Below, piece by piece: positions 6,753-12,883 of a stretch of 13,046 nucleotides of DNA. Below the pieces are notes generated by a model. The model was not told the DNA's origin. It searched no databases and saw only the letters and a program-made list of their open reading frames with translations. The stretch comes from Gemmatimonadota bacterium (GTDB taxonomy: Bacteria > Gemmatimonadota > Gemmatimonadetes > Gemmatimonadales > GWC2-71-9): contig QHUF01000159.1 of the NCBI GenBank assembly GCA_003221075.1, positions 1-13,046 on the forward strand, given 5' to 3'. How positions within the stretch are numbered: the stretch's first letter is position 1; each line of letters begins with the position of its first letter. The position numbers and the translations under genes are program-made.

Positions 6753-8167
6753 TGCCGCGCGCGCGCCTCGTCTGTCCGGCACTGCGCTGGCGGCGCGGCT
6801 CATTCAAGTCCGAACGCACCAAGATCGAGCAGGCGCTGCCCGCGGGAGTCGGTGGCTTCATTGTCTTTGGCGGCACTCGCGCTGCCGTCGCCGCGCTCAC
6901 GAGCGCGCTGCGGGACACCGCCGGCCGTCCGCTGCTGCTCGGCTCCGATTTCGAGCGCGGGCCGGGGCAGCAGGTCCGCGGTCTCACCGAGCTGCCGCCG
7001 CCCGCGGCACTCGGGTACCTGAACGATCTCGATGCGACGTACGCGTGCGGGCAGATCACCGGGACCGAAGCCCGGGCCGTCGGGCTGACGTGGGTGTTCG
7101 CGCCGGTGTGCGATCTCGACGTCGAGCCGCGCAACCCCATCGTGCAAACGCGCGCGTTCGGCGCCGATCCCAGTCTCGTCGGGTCGCACGCGGCGGCGTG
7201 GATCAAAGGGTGTCAGGAGCACGGCGTGATGGCTTGCGCCAAGCACTATCCGGGACATGGCCGCACCACGACTGATTCGCACGAAGGTCTCCCCGTGGTG
7301 ACGGGATCTGCTGCCGAGCTGCAGGCCGAGGCTGCGCCGTTTGCGGCGGCGGTGCAGGCGGGCGTCGCGAGTGTGATGCCGGCGCATGTCGCGTATCCGG
7401 GCTGGGACCCGTCCGGCTCGGCCGCGACATTCTCGAAACCGATTCTCGATTATTTGTTGACGACGTTCGCGTTCGACGGGCTCGTCGTCACGGACGCCTT
7501 TATCATGGCCGGCGCGACTGCTGCAGCACCGGAGGCTGTCGCGGCGGTGGCGGCGGTGAATGCGGGGTGTGACATGTTGCTGTATCCGACGGACTGGGCC
7601 GGCGTGGTGCGCGAGCTCGAGCACGTCGATCCAGATCGAGCTGAGCACGCGTTGGCGCGGTATGGGGCCGCGGTCGATCCCGGGGCCTGGCCCCGGGGTA
7701 GGGCAACGCTGGACGAAGCGGAACTCGCTGAGCACCAGAGGTTCGCCGATGGGTTGTCCGATCGGGCGGTGCATCTGGTGCGGGGTGAGCGGCCGCAGCT
7801 TGGGAAGACGCTCAGCGTTACGATCGTGGACGATGACGTGGGGGGACCTTACACGATTCCCCCGCGAGACGTGTTTGCCAAGACCTTAGCAGCGCAGGGG
7901 GTGCGGTTTCCCAGAAACCGGACACCTGACACCAGACACCTGATTCTTGTATACGCGGAGCCGAGGTCGTGGAAAGGTCGCGCTGATCTGGGACCGGTGT
8001 CACTCGCCAAGCTCGAGCGGTTGGTGCCCGGGGCGTCGCTGGTGATTCTGTTCGCCCATCCGCGACTGGTCAGTCAAATTCCTGGTGACGTGCCGGTGCT
8101 GTGTGCGTGGCATGGGCAGTCGTTGATGCAGCGGGCGGCGGCGCGCTGGGTTGCTACGAGGGTGTGA
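6749..8167 (+). CDS. nagZ: Beta-N-acetylhexosaminidase, glycoside hydrolase family 3
   Basis: Removes non-reducing GlcNAc from GlcNAc-anhydroMurNAc muropeptides. With no signal peptide it should work in the cytoplasm, feeding AnmK. The GH3 barrel spans about residues 5-300. GGFIVFGG (35-42) and LLLGSDFERG (62-71) come first. KHYPGHG (165-171) and D176-S177-H178 provide the Asp-His acid/base pair typical of NagZ. VVTDAF has D249 as the nucleophile. At 472 residues it is longer than the single-domain E. coli enzyme (about 340). Residues about 345-472 form an extra alpha/beta domain with LSVTIVDDD, HLILVYAEPRSWKGR and SLVILFAHP, like the second domain of Bacillus-type NagZ. Two repeat-bearing, poorly conserved stretches lie at about residues 311-316 and 386-397. 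The start overlaps the anmK stop (ATGA). A second ATG follows at once at 6752. Confidence 0.93.
   Translation: MMPRARLVCPALRWRRGSFKSERTKIEQALPAGVGGFIVFGGTRAAVAALTSALRDTAGRPLLLGSDFERGPGQQVRGLTELPPPAALGYLNDLDATYACGQITGTEARAVGLTWVFAPVCDLDVEPRNPIVQTRAFGADPSLVGSHAAAWIKGCQEHGVMACAKHYPGHGRTTTDSHEGLPVVTGSAAELQAEAAPFAAAVQAGVASVMPAHVAYPGWDPSGSAATFSKPILDYLLTTFAFDGLVVTDAFIMAGATAAAPEAVAAVAAVNAGCDMLLYPTDWAGVVRELEHVDPDRAEHALARYGAAVDPGAWPRGRATLDEAELAEHQRFADGLSDRAVHLVRGERPQLGKTLSVTIVDDDVGGPYTIPPRDVFAKTLAAQGVRFPRNRTPDTRHLILVYAEPRSWKGRADLGPVSLAKLERLVPGASLVILFAHPRLVSQIPGDVPVLCAWHGQSLMQRAAARWVATRV
7679..7697. repeat. Perfect GC palindrome inside nagZ
   Basis: CCCGGGGCC (7679-7687) and GGCCCCGGG (7689-7697) are exact inverted repeats around a single T. 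They encode part of the linker between the NagZ catalytic barrel and its C-terminal domain. No T run follows, so it is not an obvious terminator. Confidence 0.7.
7904..7941. repeat. Hairpin plus three tandem 7-base repeats inside nagZ
   Basis: CGGTTTC (7904-7910) and GAAACCG (7914-7920) pair around CCA. They are followed at once by three head-to-tail 7-mers, GACACCT, GACACCA and GACACCT (7921-7941). The unit length is not a multiple of three, but three copies (21 bases) keep the nagZ frame and encode TPDTRHL. The block lies in the non-catalytic C-terminal domain, just before the conserved LILVYAEPR strand, and looks like an inserted or expanded repeat. Confidence 0.7.
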
Positions 8168-8179
8168 GAGGACGACATT

Positions 8180-8572
8180 GTGAACGACAGCCAACGCTGG
8201 ACCAGTGCCCCGTACTTCATCGTCGATGACGTGGTCAGCACCGCAAACTATTACCGCGACAAGCTGGGCTTCTATTATGAGCGTTTGTGGAATGACCCCC
8301 CGTCGTTTTGCATGGTCAAGCGCAGCGGCATCATCATCATGTTGGCTCAACTGGACACTGGTGGGGTGATGCGCCCGAATCATGTCGTTGATCCGGAGGG
8401 TGGGGCGTGGGACACGTACATCTGGGTCGACGATGCTGATGCGCTCCATGCCGAATTGAAGGCGCGCGGCGTGAAGATCGTGCGTGATATCGGCGACCGG
8501 CACTATGGATGCCGCGATTTCGACATCGAGGATTGCAACGGATACCGCATCTGTTTCGGTCGGGTCCTGTAA
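8180..8572 (+). CDS. VOC superfamily protein (glyoxalase/bleomycin-resistance fold)
   Basis: Small (130-residue) cytoplasmic protein of the vicinal-oxygen-chelate fold, a family of lyases, dioxygenases and drug-binding proteins. The two beta-alpha-beta-beta-beta halves are visible. The first runs from APYFIVDDVVSTANYYRDKL (10-29) to SGIIIMLAQ (49-57). The second runs from DTYIWVDDADALHAELKARG (78-97) to the closing FDIEDCNGYRICFG (114-127), where a metal ligand or the usual D-P-x-G-N segment would sit. Here that segment reads DCNGYRI, so metal-dependent catalysis is uncertain. The GTG start at 8180 follows the nagZ stop by 12 bases with a GAGAGGA ribosome-binding site (8166-8172), suggesting co-transcription with the recycling operon. 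Substrate not predictable. Confidence 0.85.
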   Translation: MNDSQRWTSAPYFIVDDVVSTANYYRDKLGFYYERLWNDPPSFCMVKRSGIIIMLAQLDTGGVMRPNHVVDPEGGAWDTYIWVDDADALHAELKARGVKIVRDIGDRHYGCRDFDIEDCNGYRICFGRVL

Positions 8573-8588
8573 GACCCCCGATTGACAC

Positions 8589-8888
8589 TTGAAACGACTC
8601 ATCGAAACCACCGATCGGTCCCTTATCGAAGCACTTCGTCTCGCTTTCGAGACAGAAGAGATCGACGTGCGCGTTCTCGAAACTGGTGCCAGCAGTCTCC
8701 CGTTCACGCCCACGATTGTTACCGTGATTCACGACGAGGATTGGGATCGCGCCCGCGAAGTGCTTCGATCACTGCAGCCGGAGCCGATGCCGTATCAGAC
8801 ATGGGCGCCGCGGCTCCGACGCCCTGCTCGGGTCGCATTGTTCGTCCTACTCTCCCTTGTGGCAATCCTCTGTCTGTGCTTCGCGTGA
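8589..8888 (+). CDS. DUF2007-like protein with C-terminal membrane helix
   Basis: Protein of 99 residues of unknown function. Residues 1-62 resemble the small alpha/beta DUF2007 domain (once called putative signal-transducing protein): a start strand, SLIEALRLAFETEEIDVRVL (11-30), a central strand TIVTVIHDED (42-51) and the helix WDRAREVLRSL (52-62). A hydrophobic helix ARVALFVLLSLVAILCLCF (80-98) would anchor the C-terminus in the inner membrane with the domain in the cytoplasm. The start is TTG at 8589 with no clear ribosome-binding site, so the exact start is uncertain. The TGA stop is part of the -35 element of the next promoter. DUF2007 assignment is by pattern and moderate. Confidence 0.68.
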   Translation: MKRLIETTDRSLIEALRLAFETEEIDVRVLETGASSLPFTPTIVTVIHDEDWDRAREVLRSLQPEPMPYQTWAPRLRRPARVALFVLLSLVAILCLCFA

Positions 8889-8915
8889 CGGCGCTCGACG
8901 CCTATGATAGAATTC
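8885..8915 (+). promoter_or_regulatory. Promoter P1 of the two-helix membrane protein gene
   Basis: GTGACG (8885-8890) and TAGAAT (8908-8913, 5 of 6 to TATAAT) are separated by exactly 17 bases, with TTC right after the -10 start. The expected start site is near 8920, about 40 bases before the ATG at 8961. The preceding gene's TGA stop lies within the -35 hexamer. The same arrangement is repeated at 9359-9389. Confidence 0.68.
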
Positions 8916-8960
8916 GAGGCTCATGAGTAGTCGCTGGACTTTCAGCCTTAGGAGGATCGT

Positions 8961-9362
8961 ATGCCGACTCGTCTCCGGTTCCTCTATTCAGGCCTCGTAT
9001 TCATTCTGCTCGTGATTCCGGCGACGCAGATCTACCGGGAGCTCTCGAGGCGCTCGGACATCTGGTGGACACCGCTACCGCTGGCGAGCTCGCTGGCTGA
9101 GAGCCAAGACCGCGTCGAGATCTACGCCCGCGGCAAGCCGCTCGGCGCCCTCCTGGAGGCGGGACAGGTGAGGATCGCCGACCAGGCCGGGTCGACTGCA
9201 CTGGGTGCCAATGAGATCACCGTCCGCTTGAACAACTGGGATCGAGTGCGAGCCGAGCGAGTTCCGATGCTGCTCCTCTCCGCAGGAGCTTTTGGAGCCG
9301 CGCTGGCCATACTCTTTGTGATCGCGACCGGACGGCTCGCGTACCGACCCGAGAAGTGCTGA
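8961..9362 (+). CDS. Small two-helix membrane protein of unknown function
   Basis: Protein of 133 residues with one membrane helix near the N-terminus (FLYSGLVFILLVIPA, 7-21) and one near the C-terminus (VPMLLLSAGAFGAALAILFV, 101-120). Between them is a soluble segment of about 75 residues, probably periplasmic, with predicted beta strands (RVEIYARGKPLGALLEAGQV, 51-70; NEITVRLNNWDRV, 84-96). No known family or catalytic motif is recognised. The ATG at 8961 is preceded by AGGAGG (8950-8955) at good spacing and by its own promoter. Its TGA stop forms part of the -35 element of the next promoter. Confidence 0.78.
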   Translation: MPTRLRFLYSGLVFILLVIPATQIYRELSRRSDIWWTPLPLASSLAESQDRVEIYARGKPLGALLEAGQVRIADQAGSTALGANEITVRLNNWDRVRAERVPMLLLSAGAFGAALAILFVIATGRLAYRPEKC

Positions 9363-9389
9363 CGGCGCCCGGTGCAGATGGTAGAATTC
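9359..9389 (+). promoter_or_regulatory. Promoter P2 of the TonB_C lipoprotein gene
   Basis: CTGACG (9359-9364) and TAGAAT (9382-9387) are separated by 17 bases, the same layout as P1. Counted from the TGA stop codon, 24 of 30 bases are identical between 8886-8915 and 9360-9389, including TGACGGCGC at the start and TAGAATTC at the end. Expected transcription start is near 9394, about 16 bases before the ATG at 9410. Confidence 0.68.
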
Positions 9390-9409
9390 TCTTCGAATGG
9401 GGCTCGTAC

Positions 9410-9844
9410 ATGAAATGGATCGCGGTTTCGATTGTGCTGATCTCGATTGGTTGCATGCGACGCCCGAGTGTAACGGTGGCCGACCTGCCGATCGCGCTAC
9501 CGTGTACTGGACTCAGTAATGGCACCGCCCTCTGGGCCGACAGCCTGCCGCTTGTCTCAGATACGGCTCTTCAGCATGTGGTCGCGGGCGGCTCGGCGCT
9601 GCACTATCCCGATGATGTCAGGCTCGCCAACCGTACCGGCATTGTGAGAGCACGGTTCGTCATCGACACGCTCGGCGGTGTGGTGCCAGGGTCCAGTATT
9701 ATCGAAGCGTCTACCGACGAAGGATTTGCTCGCGCGGTCTGCCAGGCCTTGCCCATGCTTAAGTTCGCTCCCGTCATTGTCGATGGGCACAAAGCCGCAG
9801 CGGGGCTCGTCCACGTGCCGTTCACGTTTCGTGTGGAAAGATGA
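9410..9844 (+). CDS. Lipoprotein with a TonB C-terminal domain
   Basis: Protein of 144 residues. The start ATG at 9410 gives a clean lipoprotein signal, MKWIAVSIVLISIGC, with lipidation at C15; a longer in-frame reading from 9356 would bury this signal and lies across the promoter. Residues about 66-143 follow the TonB_C pattern: YPDDVRLANRTGIVRARFVI, DTLGGVVPGSSIIEAS, an amphipathic helix FARAVCQALP and the closing strands LKFAPVIVDGHK and LVHVPFTFRVE. In classical TonB this domain contacts outer-membrane transporters. Here there is no N-terminal membrane helix and no proline-rich spacer, so energy transduction from ExbBD is unlikely and a binding or scaffold role is more plausible. Its TGA overlaps the next gene's ATG. 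Confidence 0.83.
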   Translation: MKWIAVSIVLISIGCMRRPSVTVADLPIALPCTGLSNGTALWADSLPLVSDTALQHVVAGGSALHYPDDVRLANRTGIVRARFVIDTLGGVVPGSSIIEASTDEGFARAVCQALPMLKFAPVIVDGHKAAAGLVHVPFTFRVER

Positions 9845-10500
9845 CCCTTCGCAATCCCGACGCCGCGCAAGCGGGTGGATACGTCCTCGCGCTGGCCGGC
9901 GTCCTCGTTGCTGTTGGCCTCCTCTTTCATCCAGTTCCCTCCGGTGGATTCGAAGAACGCGCCTCCGTCCTTGCCAACACACCCTGGTGGGGGCCGATTC
10001 ATATCGCCATTGCGGCGGGGTTCGTGCTGTGCCTGCTCGGCAGTCTCCTCATCCTCGTCGCCGGGGGTGACCTCACCCACCCATGGCCCGCTGCCTTGAG
10101 CTGGGGTGCCATGGCGGTGGGCATGGTGTTCTTCACCGGTGTCGCGCTGATCAACGGCTGGGTCATGCATTACCTCACGGCGCACGGCGCGCCGACCTCT
10201 GTGCCGCTCCTGTACGACGCGTTCAATCGCCTGCTGCTCGGCTACGGCTGGCTGGGCAATCCGCTGTTTCTCGCAGGGCTGACCGGCGTCGCCCTGCTCG
10301 AGCTGCGGCACCATGCCGTGGGCATGCCGGTCCCGCTCGCCTGGTCAGGACTGGTCGTAGTCGTGTTGTCCTGGGGTCGAGGCATCGGGTCCGCGACCGG
10401 CCTGTACTTTCTCGAGCCGCTGATCTTCGCCAACGTCCCGGCATTCTTATGGCTCGCCTATTACGGGCTCCGAGTTGCCCGCGGTGTGCGTGTAGATTAA
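9841..10500 (+). CDS. Six-helix integral membrane protein of unknown function
   Basis: Protein of 219 residues dominated by hydrophobic helices at about 11-30, 51-74, 83-105, 131-153, 163-178 and 188-212. The short N-terminus before the first helix and the basic C-terminus (RVARGVRVD) suggest both ends face the cytoplasm. Conserved-looking polar positions within or beside helices (H30, H54, N105, H110, N140, E154, E192) could bind a ligand or cofactor, but no family is recognised. The ATG overlaps the stop of the TonB_C lipoprotein gene (ATGA), so the two are translationally coupled and may act together in the envelope. Confidence 0.83.
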   Translation: MTLRNPDAAQAGGYVLALAGVLVAVGLLFHPVPSGGFEERASVLANTPWWGPIHIAIAAGFVLCLLGSLLILVAGGDLTHPWPAALSWGAMAVGMVFFTGVALINGWVMHYLTAHGAPTSVPLLYDAFNRLLLGYGWLGNPLFLAGLTGVALLELRHHAVGMPVPLAWSGLVVVVLSWGRGIGSATGLYFLEPLIFANVPAFLWLAYYGLRVARGVRVD

Positions 10501-10503
10501 GGA

Positions 10504-10881
10504 ATGAAATTCGTTCTCGTCATCTACAACGATCCCGCGCTCGCCGATGCGCTGCCCCAGGGGGAAACCGATCAAATGATGCGCGATTGTCTCGCGCACG
10601 CCGACGAGCTGCGCCGCGACGGGCGTCTGACGGAATCCCAGATGCTCGAAGAAGCCGCAGCCGCGAAATCGGTCCGAATCCGTAACGGCCGCACCAAAGT
10701 GACCGACGGGCCGTTCAGTGAAGCCAAGGAGGTCCTCGGAGGCTTCAACCTGATCGAAGCGGCAGACATGAACGAGGCCGTCGAGATCGCAAAGGAGTTC
10801 CCCTGGGCCCGCACGGGCTGCGTCGAGGTTCGCCCGTTGCGTGACATCGAGACCGTCCGTCGGCGAGTCGCCGCACGGTGA
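10504..10881 (+). CDS. YciI/DGPF domain protein
   Basis: Protein of 125 residues of the YCII-related, DGPF-motif group. Family marks are the start MKFVLVIYND, the central strand KSVRIRNGRTKVTDGPFSEA (56-75) with the namesake DGPF at 68-71, KEVLGGFNLIEAADMNEAVE (75-94) and the closing VEVRPLRDI (107-115). The fold is a ferredoxin-like dimer; many members have no known activity. Such genes often stand next to an ECF42-type sigma factor gene, but none is seen downstream here. The ATG lies 3 bases after the previous stop, with TTAAGGA abutting it as a very close ribosome-binding site. Confidence 0.9.
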   Translation: MKFVLVIYNDPALADALPQGETDQMMRDCLAHADELRRDGRLTESQMLEEAAAAKSVRIRNGRTKVTDGPFSEAKEVLGGFNLIEAADMNEAVEIAKEFPWARTGCVEVRPLRDIETVRRRVAAR

Positions 10882-10928
10882 TGAGATTATCAAGGACCTT
10901 CTAACTCGCAGCCGAGGGGAGAACCAAC

Positions 10929-11027
10929 GTGACCTGGCAACTGGGACTGATCGTCATCGTCGTGCTGGTCGTGGTCCTGATGGTCGTTCGCCGCCGCCGT
11001 ACCCCACCCGGTCCGGGCGCATCCTAA
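10929..11027 (+). CDS. 32-residue single-helix membrane microprotein
   Basis: A GTG start at 10929 is preceded by AGGGGAG (10915-10921) with 7 bases of spacing, one of the best ribosome-binding sites in the window. The peptide starts MTWQLGLIVIVVLVVVLMVV, an uninterrupted membrane helix. It then has four arginines, RRRR (21-24), and a Pro/Gly-rich tail ending at TAA 11025-11027. By the positive-inside rule the tail should be cytoplasmic. It fills most of the gap between the DGPF gene and the next lipoprotein gene. Many bacteria have such one-helix proteins as partners of membrane complexes. No specific function can be given. Confidence 0.62.
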   Translation: MTWQLGLIVIVVLVVVLMVVRRRRTPPGPGAS

Positions 11028-11052
11028 AGCCGTTCGACGTTATCCTGGAGCC

Positions 11053-11463
11053 ATGCGCGGCCTCTGCGTCGTCCTCCTCGTTACGCTGGGGTGCCAGCCA
11101 CCCCAGCGGCCGTCGTCCACCAAAGAGCTCATTGGTCTGTGGCGCAGCCAGGGTGACAAAGAGTCGCACGAGCCGTGCATGAAGGCCTCCATGGAGTTCC
11201 GGGACGACGGGACGATGTTGGTCAGCAGCGGCAAGCAGATGCTGACCGGCACGTTCTCGGTGGAGTCCGGACCTTCGCGGCTGGTCGTACGACAACACAA
11301 CATGGGCTCAAACGGCGAGCCGAACTGTCAAGGCATTCCCGCGGATTACGTGCTGCAGCATTACCTCAATACGTTCTATGTGGATGTTCACGGCGACACG
11401 CTTCGCATCTACACGGCGCCGGAAGGTTCGGGGGCTTTTCTGACTGCTATCCGAGTGCGCTAG
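11053..11463 (+). CDS. Small lipoprotein, lipocalin-like beta-rich domain
   Basis: Protein of 136 residues with the signal MRGLCVVLLVTLGC and probable lipidation at C14. The mature part is beta-rich, starting KELIGLWRSQ (24-33), then MEFRDDGTMLVSS (47-59), MLTGTFSVES (63-72), RLVVRQHN (76-83) and FYVDVHGDTLRIYTA (108-122). This resembles small lipocalin-like domains in which each strand pair reads as a check of expected versus measured ligand, but no named family is certain. C42 and C92 could form a disulfide. The ATG has GGAG only 2 bases upstream (11047-11050). Its TAG stop is in the same frame as the next gene. Confidence 0.78.
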   Translation: MRGLCVVLLVTLGCQPPQRPSSTKELIGLWRSQGDKESHEPCMKASMEFRDDGTMLVSSGKQMLTGTFSVESGPSRLVVRQHNMGSNGEPNCQGIPADYVLQHYLNTFYVDVHGDTLRIYTAPEGSGAFLTAIRVR

Positions 11464-11481
11464 GAGCTGCGAGCTAGTCCG

Positions 11482-11745
11482 GTGGACGAAGATTCGGGCA
11501 GGAAGCGAGGCGCGTGGGCTGGCCAACTCGGCGGTCTCATCGTCATCGTGGCCCTGATCCTCTGGTTCGTGCAGACGCGGAAGGCACCGACCAACTTGCT
11601 GCAGCGACGTGATTGCGAGCGCGCCTATGAGGCAGCGCGCACTGCGTCCGATACTGCCGCGGTCGATCAACGCCGACCGGTGCTCGGTCAATCGACCGAT
11701 ACGCTCACCTGTGGCACGTTTCGCAGGTCGGGTCGGCTCCCTTAG
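11482..11745 (+). CDS. Small single-helix membrane protein
   Basis: Protein of 87 residues: a charged N-terminus (DEDSGRKRG), one membrane helix WAGQLGGLIVIVALILWFVQ (12-31) and a C-terminal segment of about 55 residues with a Cys pair (C45, C77). The start is GTG at 11482, the only ordinary start in this frame after the TAG at 11461, but no good ribosome-binding site precedes it. It is in the same frame as the preceding lipoprotein gene. The stop TAG (11743-11745) runs into the ribosome-binding site of the propeller gene. No known family recognised. Confidence 0.6.
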   Translation: MDEDSGRKRGAWAGQLGGLIVIVALILWFVQTRKAPTNLLQRRDCERAYEAARTASDTAAVDQRRPVLGQSTDTLTCGTFRRSGRLP

Positions 11746-11755
11746 GAACGGTCGA

Positions 11756-12883
11756 GTGGACGAAATCGAACAGCCGGAAGCGGGCCAGCAGCACCTCCTT
11801 GGAACGCTGCAGGTGTGGAAGCATGTGGTGCCGGATGGCCGCACGGCTGTCCTTCCTCCCCACACTCACCATCCCAATCCGCTGGTCATCGGCGACTCGG
11901 TCGTCGCGTCGGTGTTCTCCGCGCGCACGATCTACGCCGTGCACAAGGCATCGGCCGAGCCCCAATGGTCGTTCACTCTGGACGGATATGCCGGAGCGCA
12001 GGTCGTTCATGACGGTGGCAGGGTCTTCGCGAAGTCGAGCGGGACCCTGTATTGCCTGGACGCAGCGAGGGGGACCCTGCATTGGTCGTTCTCTCCACTC
12101 AAAGGTTCGGAGACGATGTACTCGGCGCCGACCTATCATCGCGGCCGGGTCTTTATCGGCGATCGCGCCGGGATGTTTCACTGCCTCGATGCACCGTCCG
12201 GCAAGCCGCTGTGGAGCCAGAAGCTCTCGCCACGCGAGAACAACCAGGCGAACGCCACGGCGGCGATTCACGATGAAGTCGTCGTGATGGGTTGTAACGC
12301 TGGCGTCATCGTCGCCTACGACATCGCGACCGGCCGTATGGTTTGGGACCAATCAATCGACGGACCATGCATTTCGGAGGTTCTGTCTCAGGGCGACACG
12401 GTCTTCGCCACGACCAGCAATTCGATCTATGGGCTCGATGCGGCAACGGGCGAGATCGATTTCCACAAGAACTGGCCGTCGCTGGACGTCCGTGCAGTCG
12501 CACTCTGCGATGACGCTTTGATCGCCGTGCTCCATCCTGGGATGGGGGTGACGCGACGAAAGCGGAACGACCCTCCTGCTGATTTGCCGAAGATGGTTGC
12601 ATTCAAGGGAGGGTTGCAGCTCTTCGAGGTCGAAGCCGCGGAGTTCGTCGTCGGAATTCGATTTCATCAGGACTCAGGGTTGCTGTACGAGTCTCGGATC
12701 GGCGGACTGGGAATCATCGATCCCGCCACGGGACGACGACTCCACAACATCTATACCGACGACAGCCTGTTCAATTGCGGACTGGTGGATATCGACGACG
12801 GCCAGATCTATGCGATGGTGAGCGATATGGAGGGGGCGATCTACTGCCTGCGCTCTCCGGTTGCTCAAGCGGGCACTGCGTGA
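11756..12883 (+). CDS. PQQ-type beta-propeller repeat protein
   Basis: Protein of 375 residues made of repeated propeller blades. Repeat motifs of the form xIYxLDAxTGxxxW are seen at TIYAVHKASAEPQWSF (58-73), GTLYCLDAARGTLHWSF (96-112), GMFHCLDAPSGKPLWSQ (139-155), GVIVAYDIATGRMVWDQ (183-199), NSIYGLDAATGEIDF (222-236), GGLGIIDPATGRRLH (316-330) and GAIYCLRSP (360-368). The start chosen is GTG 11756, with AGGA (11744-11747) 8 bases before it; a longer reading from 11609 would overlap the previous gene and adds a non-propeller leader. With this start there is no signal peptide, so it should be cytoplasmic, unlike most PQQ-repeat proteins. There is no sign of a methanol-dehydrogenase-type catalytic site. 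Probably a binding or scaffold protein. Its stop overlaps the HAD gene start (GTGA). Confidence 0.85.
   Translation: MDEIEQPEAGQQHLLGTLQVWKHVVPDGRTAVLPPHTHHPNPLVIGDSVVASVFSARTIYAVHKASAEPQWSFTLDGYAGAQVVHDGGRVFAKSSGTLYCLDAARGTLHWSFSPLKGSETMYSAPTYHRGRVFIGDRAGMFHCLDAPSGKPLWSQKLSPRENNQANATAAIHDEVVVMGCNAGVIVAYDIATGRMVWDQSIDGPCISEVLSQGDTVFATTSNSIYGLDAATGEIDFHKNWPSLDVRAVALCDDALIAVLHPGMGVTRRKRNDPPADLPKMVAFKGGLQLFEVEAAEFVVGIRFHQDSGLLYESRIGGLGIIDPATGRRLHNIYTDDSLFNCGLVDIDDGQIYAMVSDMEGAIYCLRSPVAQAGTA

Noticed and set aside
8920..8927. CTCATGAG palindrome near the P1 transcription start as an operator
   Set aside because: Eight bases is too short and common to support an operator call, and it is not repeated at P2.
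9356..9409. Earlier start for the TonB_C lipoprotein
   Set aside because: It would place 18 residues before a clean lipoprotein signal and overlaps the P2 promoter.
11609..11755. Earlier start for the propeller protein
   Set aside because: It overlaps the single-helix gene in another frame. The GTG at 11756 has a well-spaced AGGA, and the extra leader is Arg/Pro-rich without propeller features.
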